A DNA stretch of 64,000 nucleotides, from positions 1 to 64,000 of the forward strand of contig JBHHZE010000010.1 in NCBI GenBank assembly GCA_046757925.1, read 5' to 3'. Source of the DNA: JAZDCZ01 sp046757925 (GTDB taxonomy: Bacteria; Gemmatimonadota; Gemmatimonadetes; Gemmatimonadales; GWC2-71-9). The notes under the pieces are model-generated. The model was not told where the DNA came from. It searched no databases and worked only from the letters and a program-made list of their open reading frames with translations. Below, piece after piece: positions 1 through 7,966 of this stretch (its first letter is position 1; the number at the start of each line of letters is the position of its first letter). The position numbers were made by a program, and so were the translations under genes.

Positions 1-352
1 GCTTCACCCCCTCCACTTTCAGTGCCGGCGCCGTTTCCGGCATGACGACCACGGCTCGGACACCCATGCGCCGAGCGGCAAAGGCCACCGCTTGGCCGTG
101 GTTGCCACTCGAATACGTGAGCACTCCCCGTGCTCTCTGCTCCGGCGCCATGCGTCGCACAGCGGTCCACGCCCCACGGAGCTTGAAGGCACCGGTGGGA
201 TGCGTGTTTTCGAGCTTGAGATAGACCGGTACCCCCGCCAACTCATCGAGAGCCGCCGCACGTATCAGCGGCGTCTGCTCGACTATCCCACGCATGCCGC
301 GGGCGGCCTCGCGGATCTCCTCGAGGGTGACACGGCTGCCGTCGGTCAGCAG
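1..352 (-). CDS. PLP-dependent threonine/serine dehydratase family protein (partial, 5' part only)
   Basis: This is the N-terminal ~117 residues of a fold-type II PLP enzyme that deaminates threonine or serine, or racemises serine. The rest lies beyond the left edge. The translation shows the PLP-lysine region THPTGAFKLRGAW and the phosphate-binding loop YSSGNHGQAVA, both characteristic of this family, so the family call is firm but the exact substrate is not. It follows gyrA by about 18 bases on the same strand. The start is odd: the frame is closed by a TGA inside the gyrA 3' end, and between that stop and the conserved VTLEEIR segment there is no ATG, GTG or TTG. The two adjacent CTG codons at 352 and 349 are the only near-cognate starts that keep the whole family N-terminus. 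The first ATG, at 295, would remove about 20 expected residues. Confidence 0.85.
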   Translation of the reverse strand, partial: MLTDGSRVTLEEIREAARGMRGIVEQTPLIRAAALDELAGVPVYLKLENTHPTGAFKLRGAWTAVRRMAPEQRARGVLTYSSGNHGQAVAFAARRMGVRAVVVMPETAPALKVEGVK

Positions 353-369
353 AACTCGCTCCGACCGCG

Positions 370-2865
370 CTACTGGCCCTCGGCCACGGGCTCGGCGCTG
401 CCCTCTTCGTTCGCAAGCGGCTCATCTGCGCCCTCATCATCGACGACACGTGCCACATCTACCACGGCATCACCGGCGTCGAGGTTCATCACTCTCACGC
501 CTTGCGTGTTACGCCCGATGACTCTGATGCCTTCGACCGGAACTCGGATGATGACCCCGTTGCGAGTGACCATCATGAGTTCGTCGTTGGGGACCACCTC
601 CTTGAGCGCAACGATATAGCCGGTCGTGTTGGTGCGCTTGAGCGTGATGATGCCCTTGCCGCCCCTCTTCTGAACGCGGTAATCCGAAAGCCGTGAGCGC
701 TTCCCCATGCCTTTCTCACTAACGACCAACAGTGTCGCATCGCGTCTGACGACCACCATCTCGATGACCCTGTCGGCGTTGGTAAGCTGAATCCCGCGCA
801 CTCCCCCCGCCGTGCGACCCATCTCGCGAACATCCTTTTCGCTGAAACGTATGCTCATACCATCGCGTGTCGCCAACACGACGTCGTTCGTGCCATCGGT
901 GAGTTGGACATCGATGAGTCTGTCACCTTCTTCGATGTTGATGGCGTTGATTCCCGTGGCACGCGGGTGGCTATAGGCGGACAGGACCGTCTTCTTGACT
1001 GTTCCCTTGGATGTGGCAAACATCAAATAGTTTGAGTCGCTGAATTCACGAACGGCTACAAACGCCGCGATCTGTTCGCCCGGACGAATGCCAACCAGGT
1101 TGATCATCGGCCTGCCGCGCGCTGCACGACCTCCCTGAGGGATATCGTACACTTTGAGCCAGTAGACCCTGCCCGATTCCGTAAACGTGAGGACATAGTC
1201 GTGGGTCGACGCAACGAAGAGATGCTCCACCCAATCGTCTTCCTTCGTCCCCATGCCGTTCAATCCTCTGCCCCCGCGGCGCTGCCTCCGGTAGGTGGTC
1301 ACGGGAATCCGCTTTATGTACCCTGTATGCGAGATCGTGATCACCATGTCCTCTTCGGCAATGAGATCTTCAATTGAGAAATCGCCCTCGTCGGCAACGA
1401 TTCCGGTGCGTCTCTCATCGCCAAAGCGCTTGACCATATCGTCCAGCTCTGACTTGAGAACCGCCATACGCTTGGTCTTGGAGGCGAGGAGACTCTTCAA
1501 GTCTTCAATGAGCTTGTGGAGTTCCTGCAGTTCGGCTTCGAGCTTGTCAACCTCCAGAGCCGTGAGGCGGGCAAGCCTCATGTTGAGAATCGCTTCACTC
1601 TGCGCCTCGCTGAGCTCGAACTCCTTCCTCAGAGCCGCGTCTGCGCTGGGAACGTCCTTGGCCTTGCGAATGATCTCTACCACGCGGTCGATGTCGTCGA
1701 GCGCGATCTTGAGACCTTCCAAAATGTGCTCGCGGGCCTGAGCTCGCTCGAGGTCGAATTGAGTGCGGCGCGAGATCACTTCGTGCCGGTGATCGACGAA
1801 GTGCTGCAACATCTCCTTAATGTCCAACACTTTCGGCACGCCATCGACAAGCGCCAGCATGATCGCCCCGAACGTGGTCTGCATTTGAGTCCGCTTGTAC
1901 AGCTGATTCAGCACCACTTTGGGATTCGCGTCGCGCTTCAACTCGATAACCACCCTCATGCCGTCACGGTCCGATTCGTCGCGCAGATCGGAGATGGCTG
2001 TGATCTTCTTACTCCGTACCGTGTCGGCTATCTGCTCGAGCAAGCGGGCCTTATTGACCTGGAATGGGATCTCGGTGACCACGATTTGAAACCTGCCAGA
2101 CGATTCCTTCTCTTCGACTTGCGCCCGTGCCCTCATGACTATCCTGCCGCGGCCGCTCTCGAAACACTCGCGGATCCCGTCGCGGCCGTATATGAAGCCG
2201 CCGGTCGGAAAATCCGGCCCCTTGATGTGCTTCAATAGATCGGTCAGGCTGCAGTCCGGATCGTCCACCAGATGCTTTGCGGCCGCCACAACTTCACCCA
2301 GGTTGTGGGGCGGAACGTTAGTTGCCATCCCCACCGCAATCCCCGTAGAACCGTTGACAAGCAAGTTGGGCAGCTTCGAGGGGAGCGCGGTGGGCTCCTC
2401 GAGCCGGTCGTCGAAATTGGGCACGAAGTCGACGGTGTTCTTGTCGATATCTTCGAGCATCGCGACCGCAAGGTTCGTCAAGCGAGCCTCGGTGTAGCGG
2501 TAGGCCGCCGCCCTGTCCCCATCGACCGAACCAAAATTCCCTTGACCGTCAATCAGCGGGTAGCGCAGGGAGAAATCCTGGACCATCCGCACGAGAGAGT
2601 CGTACACCGCCATGTCACCGTGTGGGTGATACTTGCCGAGGACGTCGCCAACAACGGTGGCGCTTTTCTTGTACGGCCTGCCCGGCACGAGACCCAGTTC
2701 GTTCATAGCGTAGAGAATCCGGCGGTGGACCGGCTTTAGACCGTCTCGTACGTCGGGAAGGGCGCGCTGGACGATCACACTCATGGAATAGTCGATAAAA
2801 GAGTCTTTCAGCTCGTCTTCAATAAGCCGGCTGAGGATCCGTTCGCGTCGATTTGGGCCTGTCAT
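370..2865 (-). CDS. gyrA: DNA gyrase subunit A
   Basis: GyrA is the DNA-breaking and rejoining subunit of gyrase, working with GyrB to introduce negative supercoils. The 831-residue product has the winged-helix/tower core with the catalytic tyrosine in AAAYRYTEARL, followed by six beta-pinwheel repeats. The GyrA-box QRRGGRG in the pinwheel separates it from ParC. I chose the ATG at 2865 because the longer reading frame (to 2952) would start inside a good promoter, and because residues after 2865 match the usual N-terminus (ERILSRLIEDELKDSFIDYS). The quinolone-resistance region reads HPHGDMAVYD, so the residue equivalent to E. coli Ser83 is Met (residue 85 here). No gyrB is present. The dehydratase gene follows closely. 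Confidence 0.97.
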   Translation of the reverse strand: MTGPNRRERILSRLIEDELKDSFIDYSMSVIVQRALPDVRDGLKPVHRRILYAMNELGLVPGRPYKKSATVVGDVLGKYHPHGDMAVYDSLVRMVQDFSLRYPLIDGQGNFGSVDGDRAAAYRYTEARLTNLAVAMLEDIDKNTVDFVPNFDDRLEEPTALPSKLPNLLVNGSTGIAVGMATNVPPHNLGEVVAAAKHLVDDPDCSLTDLLKHIKGPDFPTGGFIYGRDGIRECFESGRGRIVMRARAQVEEKESSGRFQIVVTEIPFQVNKARLLEQIADTVRSKKITAISDLRDESDRDGMRVVIELKRDANPKVVLNQLYKRTQMQTTFGAIMLALVDGVPKVLDIKEMLQHFVDHRHEVISRRTQFDLERAQAREHILEGLKIALDDIDRVVEIIRKAKDVPSADAALRKEFELSEAQSEAILNMRLARLTALEVDKLEAELQELHKLIEDLKSLLASKTKRMAVLKSELDDMVKRFGDERRTGIVADEGDFSIEDLIAEEDMVITISHTGYIKRIPVTTYRRQRRGGRGLNGMGTKEDDWVEHLFVASTHDYVLTFTESGRVYWLKVYDIPQGGRAARGRPMINLVGIRPGEQIAAFVAVREFSDSNYLMFATSKGTVKKTVLSAYSHPRATGINAINIEEGDRLIDVQLTDGTNDVVLATRDGMSIRFSEKDVREMGRTAGGVRGIQLTNADRVIEMVVVRRDATLLVVSEKGMGKRSRLSDYRVQKRGGKGIITLKRTNTTGYIVALKEVVPNDELMMVTRNGVIIRVPVEGIRVIGRNTQGVRVMNLDAGDAVVDVARVVDDEGADEPLANEEGSAEPVAEGQ

Positions 2866-2888
2866 TTTGTCCTGATCGGTATAATGAG

Positions 2889-2912
2889 AAAGGGGCCGAT
2901 TCAGACCCCTTT
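2889..2912 (-). promoter_or_regulatory. 5' leader hairpin of gyrA mRNA
   Basis: AAAGGGG and CCCCTTT form a perfect 7-bp stem around a 10-base loop. It lies a few bases after the predicted transcription start and before the gyrA start codon. It could protect the mRNA 5' end or act as a supercoiling-sensitive leader. The stem is visible in the sequence; the role is inferred. Confidence 0.4.
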
Positions 2913-2923
2913 GAGGTCCTCCA

Positions 2924-2952
2924 AATATACCGATTTCACGGCCGGAAATCAA
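2924..2952 (-). promoter_or_regulatory. gyrA promoter (sigma-70-like)
   Basis: On the minus strand a -35 box TTGATT (2947-2952) is separated by exactly 17 bases from a -10 box TATATT (2924-2929). Transcription would start near 2917, about 52 bases before the chosen gyrA start. Predicted from sequence only. Confidence 0.6.
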
Positions 2953-3061
2953 TCGGTGGTATTAGAGATAAGCCCTTGATTTACAGACGCTTAGGCTGGT
3001 CTCTACCGTGTCGGGGGTAGCCCGACTGAAGGTCGGTCCGCCGGGTGCAGGGACACTAGGC

Positions 3062-4288
3062 TCAGAAGGGTACCAGATCGACCCTCTTGCGGCTCGTGCC
3101 GGGCTCCCTAGTCGTGATACTTACGACTCCTAGAGCGGCGCGCGCCCCGTAGAGCCTACGGGCCGCCTCACCTTTGATCACCTCTATGTGATCGATACTC
3201 AAGGCCTCGACGTCGATCGCCTCTCGACCCAACACCACACCATCCACGATGTAGAGCGGCTGCTTGCTTTCGCCGGGATTGGCGACCGTCAGAGTACTGC
3301 GAAGCAACACATGGATCGTATCCCCCTCGAGCGCGGCCGCGCGAGCGACCTGGGTGTTCGGATCTCCCGCATCACTCATCTTGGGAGGTGTCGGTGCCTC
3401 GCACGCAACGAATCCCGACACCGCGACCATCGAGAGTGCACCCACAACAGCCGACGTGCGACGACGTGGTTTGGCAATCATGATCTTTATCCTCCGTGAG
3501 AGAGACGATTGACGCTCCGTGAGCTGGAGAGTGGGCAGAGGCCGATGTCGCACGAGGTGGTGCATTTCCAGCAGTAGCAAACCGTATTCGCGCACGTCTA
3601 CGCCACCCCGGATCATGCGCAGGTCACAGTCGGCTTCCAGAGCCAGTCTCAAACGGGCCATTTGCCACCACAGCGCCACATTCCAGGGCATGAGCACTAG
3701 CCCCACCAGACCGACCAGCAGTAGCCCCGGGTCACCACCTCGAATGTGTTCGCGCTCGTGCAGGGCGATCATATCCTGCACTCTCCTTTCAAGACCGAGA
3801 ACCCAGCCCGGCAGCACCACGCTCGCGCGCGCCACACCGATGACGGCAGGGCCAACGTCATGAGACACCAGTACGGACTCGCCTCCGATGGTGCAGCGTT
3901 TCCACTCGCGGCGCTCCCCGTTTAACCGCCAAACCGACCAGAGCCACGAGACCAGAAGAAGCGTCGAAGACAGACCCCAAGCGAGCAGCAGTGGACTATC
4001 CAGAGTGGCGAGCTTCGGCTGTGTTGAGACGAGCGTCTCGAACGGGTTGGGCCAGGTATCAAGAGCTCCTAGGGGTTGCGGACCGGCTGTACCGGCAGGG
4101 ACTTTGATTGACACCGCCTCCGGTGAGAACCAGCGCACCGCGGGCAAGCTCAACGTTCCCAAGAGCGCGAACAGCCAGACCAGCCGGGCCGGGTGCCCAA
4201 ACATGCGTAACAATTTCTCCACCCCGGTTGCCGCAATCCCCAGAAGTGCACCTATTGCCAGGCCGTAAAACATCCAGACGGCGATCAT
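3062..4288 (-). CDS. M56 (BlaR1/MecR1-like) membrane metallopeptidase with C-terminal TonB-receptor plug-like domain
   Basis: The 408-residue protein has several N-terminal membrane helices and the zinc-protease signature HEREHIRGGDP, with HExxH in the first five residues, as in BlaR1/MecR1 sensors that cleave the BlaI repressor. A further hydrophobic segment (about residue 280) is followed by a short outer segment instead of a penicillin-binding sensor. That tail (about 330-400) reads YIVDGVVLG...IDHIEVIKGEAARRLYG and ends ..GVVSITTR, which is the pattern of a TonB-dependent-receptor plug. Its start overlaps the stop of the BlaI-type repressor gene by 4 bases (ATGA), so the two are translationally coupled. 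The likely signal is something other than a beta-lactam; what it senses cannot be told from sequence. Confidence 0.85.
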   Translation of the reverse strand: MIAVWMFYGLAIGALLGIAATGVEKLLRMFGHPARLVWLFALLGTLSLPAVRWFSPEAVSIKVPAGTAGPQPLGALDTWPNPFETLVSTQPKLATLDSPLLLAWGLSSTLLLVSWLWSVWRLNGERREWKRCTIGGESVLVSHDVGPAVIGVARASVVLPGWVLGLERRVQDMIALHEREHIRGGDPGLLLVGLVGLVLMPWNVALWWQMARLRLALEADCDLRMIRGGVDVREYGLLLLEMHHLVRHRPLPTLQLTERQSSLSRRIKIMIAKPRRRTSAVVGALSMVAVSGFVACEAPTPPKMSDAGDPNTQVARAAALEGDTIHVLLRSTLTVANPGESKQPLYIVDGVVLGREAIDVEALSIDHIEVIKGEAARRLYGARAALGVVSITTREPGTSRKRVDLVPF

Positions 4289-4659
4289 CGATCCACCTCG
4301 TCTAGTCGCTTGTCCAGCAATTCCCGAATCCGCAGCAGTTCCTCCTCTGAGATATCCTCGTCGGCCACGAGTCGGGCGATAAGCATCTCGCGCGATCCCC
4401 GGTAGATCTTGTCCAGCAATCGGCCCAGCGCGCCTTCACCCACCTCGGTAGCCTCGATCAACGGGTGGTATCGAAACGCCTTGCCCGACGCCTCGTGTCT
4501 CACATACCCCTTGGACTCCAATCCCCTTAGGACAGTCAGCACCGTCGTGTAGGCAAGGCCTTCATGTAGCCCACTGCGCACCTCAGCGACCGTGGCAGAG
4601 CCCAGTCGCCAGATCACCGACATGACATCCAGCTCACGGTTCGTCAGATGTATTGCCAT
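4285..4659 (-). CDS. BlaI/MecI-family transcriptional repressor
   Basis: This 124-residue winged-helix repressor matches BlaI/MecI: LTNRELDVMSVIWRLG opens the HTH domain, followed by the typical VAEV, YTTVLTVLRGLESKGYV recognition and wing region, and a C-terminal dimerisation tail. Such proteins bind as dimers to palindromic operators and are inactivated by proteolysis triggered by the partner M56 peptidase, here the next gene with a 4-base overlap. An upstream ATG at 4731 exists, but the family N-terminus begins at 4659. Two palindromic operator-like sites lie in the 100 bases upstream, so autoregulation is likely. The position just behind the RND efflux genes suggests that it also controls efflux. 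Confidence 0.9.
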   Translation of the reverse strand: MAIHLTNRELDVMSVIWRLGSATVAEVRSGLHEGLAYTTVLTVLRGLESKGYVRHEASGKAFRYHPLIEATEVGEGALGRLLDKIYRGSREMLIARLVADEDISEEELLRIRELLDKRLDEVDR

Positions 4660-4688
4660 GGCCACATCACCATAAGTTATTGATTTAC

Positions 4689-4702
4689 ACTTAGTTATAA
4701 GT
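4689..4702. promoter_or_regulatory. Imperfect palindrome, candidate BlaI-type operator 2
   Basis: ACTTA and TAAGT face each other around a 4-base spacer. The half-sites match the core of the perfect palindrome about 58 bases away, and a third single half-site (AAGTAC) lies between them near 4715. Its position, 30-43 bases before the repressor start codon, is suited to blocking the promoter. Confidence 0.45.
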
Positions 4703-4746
4703 ACAGCGCACGCCGGGTAAGTACAGGACACAACCCAGCAGCGACC

Positions 4747-4762
4747 TACTAAGTACTTAGTA
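4747..4762. promoter_or_regulatory. Perfect 16-bp palindrome, candidate BlaI-type operator 1
   Basis: TACTAAGTACTTAGTA is identical to its own reverse complement. It lies between the end of the second RND gene and the start of the repressor gene, as expected for an autoregulatory operator. BlaI family operators are palindromes with TAC/GTA-type halves, so the assignment is reasonable but inferred. Confidence 0.6.
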
Positions 4763-4810
4763 AATCGTCCAAAGTTCCATCGCTGTCAAGACTGAGGGGT
4801 GAGGCGAAAG

Positions 4811-7800
4811 TCAGGTCGCCGTAGCCAACTGCGGTAGGCCCGTCCGACGGCGCTCCGACCTGAGCTCGAAGATCAGATAGAGTGCCGGTGTCACGGTCAG
4901 GACAAACAGCGTGGAACTGGCCATTCCCCCGATCAATGCGTAACCCAAGGCATTCCAGATATTGGCGTCGGCGTATTCGCTGAACATGACCAGCGGCAAG
5001 AGACCGAGAATCGTGGTGCTGCTCGTCATGAGAATCGGCCGCACCCGCTCGAGCGTGCCGTGTATGGTCGCTTCCTTGAGCGGCAATCCATCGACTCGAC
5101 GCAGTTGGTTCACGTGGTCGATCAGCAAGATCGAATTGTTGACGACGATGCCGCCCATCATGATGACGCCAATGTACGCTTCCCTGGTGAAGCTCGCGTC
5201 CGTGTAGAAGAAGATGAGAAAGACCCCTACCAGCGCCATCGGTACCGTAAGCAACACGCACAAGGGCTGCTTGAAGGATTCGAACAGAGCGGCAGTGACC
5301 ATGAACACCAGGAACAACGACACGACGAGCACCGCCCAGATCTGCTGTTGTTCTTCCGTCGACCACCTCCACTGGTCCCTACCCTCGAGTTTGTAACCGT
5401 CCGGTACCTGCGTTGCCGCAATCACGGCCGCGTGCACTCTGTCGCCGAGTTTCTGCGGGCCCCGAAACTCATACGCAACGTTTCTCTGGTACTGCTGGTC
5501 CTCACGCACAATACGGTTCAAGACCCGCCGTTCCTCGACTCGCGCCACGTCTCCCAGGCGAACGCTCTCGCGGTTGGGCACCTGTAGCAGTAGGTCACCA
5601 ATGTCACTGACATCCAAATCCTCATGGCCTGCGAGCTTGATGTCGAACCGCATCTCCTCACCGCCAACTCGTATCTGCGTACTGGCTTGCTGGCCGCTCA
5701 CCGCCACCTGCACCTGCCTTATGACATCCAACGCCGACAGGTCGTAGCGTCCCAGGCGCTGCCTATCTATGTACAGCGCGAATTCGGTCGCCTTGTCGCG
5801 TTGATACCATCTGCCAGACGAATTGACGTCGACGTCCCGCACTCGAGAGAACGGCTTGAGCTTGCGACCCAAATCCTCGGCGATCGCCCGCACTTTCTCG
5901 TAGTTGTAGCCGAGTACCTTGATCGAGTAGTTCGGTGCGCCCCCTCCACCGCCATAAAACGAGGGACCGTACCCGTAAACTCGCACCTCGGCTCCCCCGA
6001 ACAGATAGCTATAGGCAACGAGCTGCTCTTTGATGGCCACGGGTACCAGGGTGTTCTCTAACGAGTCGGGGAACGTGACTTTGATGCTGGCGTACTGCGC
6101 AAATGCCTGTGTAACGAACCGCTCGGGCTCGGGCATCGCCTTGAGCTTGTCCTCAAAGAACCGGGTCAGCTCGTTGGTGCGTTCCAACTCCGCGCCGCGG
6201 GGCAATCTGATCTGGATCGCTATGTACGTGTCGTTTCCACCCCACCTGCCCCACACAATGCCGCGATTCACATACTTGTTGAACAGCATATACGTGGAGC
6301 CGAACATCACCACCGCAATGCCGACAGTGGCCCACGGCAAGACCGGCCAATGTCTGCGGGATGTGAGTCGCAGGGTAAACGCAAGGATCGCCGCATAGAA
6401 CCGGACATAGATAGGAGGTTTAGCCGCCTCGCCTTTGCCTTCTATGTCACTCGACTGCTTTATCATCCCGGCCCCCAGAACTCTGCTGGCAAGAGCTGGA
6501 ATGAAGGTGAAGGCTACGAAGAGGCTCGCAACCAGGCTCAGCCCCACGACAATTGCGAGCGGCACGTAGAACACCCTGAGTTCACCCTGGAGATACACAA
6601 ATGGAATGAACACAATGAGAGTTGTGAGCGTTGCCGCCATGATGGGTAAGACTACCTGGCGTGCACCGGCTTCCGCGGCAGCTGTCTGGGGTTCGCCCTG
6701 TTGTCTCTTGCGGTAGATGTTCTCCAGCACGACGATCGCGTTGTCCACGATCAGGCCGAAGCCCATCGCCAGGCCCATCAACGTCAAGACATTGAGGGTC
6801 AGTCCACCGAAGTAGATCAGATTGAGCGCGATGAGCACGGAGAATGCGATGGTCGAAAAAACTATCCCTGCCGAGCGGAATGACCGCAGGAACAGCAACA
6901 ACACCACGAATATCACCGCGGCGGAGAAGAGAGCGCGGACCCGCAGATCCTGAAGCTGTGCTTTGATATCCTTGCTCTGGTCGTCATCCAGAATGAGTCG
7001 CACGCCGGGCGGATGGATGTCCTGCAATACGGCGAGGTGTGCTTTCACGCGATCGGCGACTCTGACGGTGTTGACCCTGGCTTGCTTGAACACTTCGAAC
7101 GCCACGGCCGGCTGTCCGTCTATCCGGTAGTATTGATACGGTTTTTCGAACGTATCGTGTACCGTGGCGACATCCTCCACGCGAACCAACCGACCGTGGT
7201 CTGTCAGGAGCGGCGTTTTGCGAATTTCGTCGGCCGACTGGGTGCGTTCGCGAATGGCAACGGTCCGGAAGATCCCGCCGGATTCCACCATCCCGGCCTC
7301 CGCCACGAACTCGAGCTCGTTGATCCGCTGCGCCACCACGTAGGAACTGAGCCCCAGGGCATTGATCTTGTTCTCATCCAGATCGATTGCCAGCACGCGG
7401 TCGCGAGATCCAAAAACTTCGACCCCGGAGACCCCTTCGATCTGCGTCACCTCGGGAACGATCTTGTCATCTACATGTTTGCGTAGAGCCTCGAGGGTGT
7501 AGGGACCGGTAACCGTGTAGCTCAAGAACGGTTTCGTTTGGTCCTTGAACTCCCGCGGCGTGTAGGGCTGTACTCGCGGCGCCCTGACGCCCGTTGGCAG
7601 TTCGTCTTCCAGGGCGGCCAGGCGTTCCGATAGTTCGAGCCGCACGAAATCCATGTCCGCGTCGCGCTCGAATTCGATGCGAATGGTAGACCTGGCTGTG
7701 CCGGCGTTGCGATCTTCTTCGCTGTACGAGGTGATTTTTTCGACGCCTCGCACTTGCTGCACGGCACCCTCGATGGGTGCAGTTACGAACGCCTCCAGCG

Positions 7801-7966
7801 CCTCGGGCGATGCGCTGTTCCATTCCGTGGTAACCGTGAGTTGGGGAAGTTCGGTGTCGGGTAGGAGTTCGATCGGGATATTGCGCCAGGCGGCGACACC
7901 CAGCAACGCCACCGTGAGATAGGCCATGGTAACCGCAACAGGCCGTCTTATCGACAGGCGAATCAT
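4811..7966 (-). CDS. RND efflux permease (HAE1/AcrB family), second of two
   Basis: This is a 1051-residue inner-membrane drug/proton antiporter of the RND superfamily. It starts with the hallmark MIRLSIRRPVAVTMAYL, has two large periplasmic loops, and twelve expected helices. Helix 4 carries GLIVDNAIVVLENIYR, in which the first proton-relay acid (AcrB D407) is kept and the second (D408) is Asn, as in many HAE1-like pumps. Its ATG overlaps the stop of the preceding RND gene by 4 bases. With the adaptor and TolC genes upstream it forms a complete tripartite system. Substrates cannot be predicted. The two permeases are clearly different in sequence, so they may form a mixed trimer or two alternative pumps. 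Confidence 0.93.
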   Translation of the reverse strand: MIRLSIRRPVAVTMAYLTVALLGVAAWRNIPIELLPDTELPQLTVTTEWNSASPEALEAFVTAPIEGAVQQVRGVEKITSYSEEDRNAGTARSTIRIEFERDADMDFVRLELSERLAALEDELPTGVRAPRVQPYTPREFKDQTKPFLSYTVTGPYTLEALRKHVDDKIVPEVTQIEGVSGVEVFGSRDRVLAIDLDENKINALGLSSYVVAQRINELEFVAEAGMVESGGIFRTVAIRERTQSADEIRKTPLLTDHGRLVRVEDVATVHDTFEKPYQYYRIDGQPAVAFEVFKQARVNTVRVADRVKAHLAVLQDIHPPGVRLILDDDQSKDIKAQLQDLRVRALFSAAVIFVVLLLFLRSFRSAGIVFSTIAFSVLIALNLIYFGGLTLNVLTLMGLAMGFGLIVDNAIVVLENIYRKRQQGEPQTAAAEAGARQVVLPIMAATLTTLIVFIPFVYLQGELRVFYVPLAIVVGLSLVASLFVAFTFIPALASRVLGAGMIKQSSDIEGKGEAAKPPIYVRFYAAILAFTLRLTSRRHWPVLPWATVGIAVVMFGSTYMLFNKYVNRGIVWGRWGGNDTYIAIQIRLPRGAELERTNELTRFFEDKLKAMPEPERFVTQAFAQYASIKVTFPDSLENTLVPVAIKEQLVAYSYLFGGAEVRVYGYGPSFYGGGGGAPNYSIKVLGYNYEKVRAIAEDLGRKLKPFSRVRDVDVNSSGRWYQRDKATEFALYIDRQRLGRYDLSALDVIRQVQVAVSGQQASTQIRVGGEEMRFDIKLAGHEDLDVSDIGDLLLQVPNRESVRLGDVARVEERRVLNRIVREDQQYQRNVAYEFRGPQKLGDRVHAAVIAATQVPDGYKLEGRDQWRWSTEEQQQIWAVLVVSLFLVFMVTAALFESFKQPLCVLLTVPMALVGVFLIFFYTDASFTREAYIGVIMMGGIVVNNSILLIDHVNQLRRVDGLPLKEATIHGTLERVRPILMTSSTTILGLLPLVMFSEYADANIWNALGYALIGGMASSTLFVLTVTPALYLIFELRSERRRTGLPQLATAT

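Noticed and set aside
1516..2238. 240-codon plus-strand frame inside gyrA
   Set aside because: Antisense shadow of gyrA; no ribosome site and no recognisable protein features.
2866..2952. Extended gyrA start to 2952
   Set aside because: It would begin inside the -35 box and adds residues not seen in GyrA; ATG at 2865 fits.
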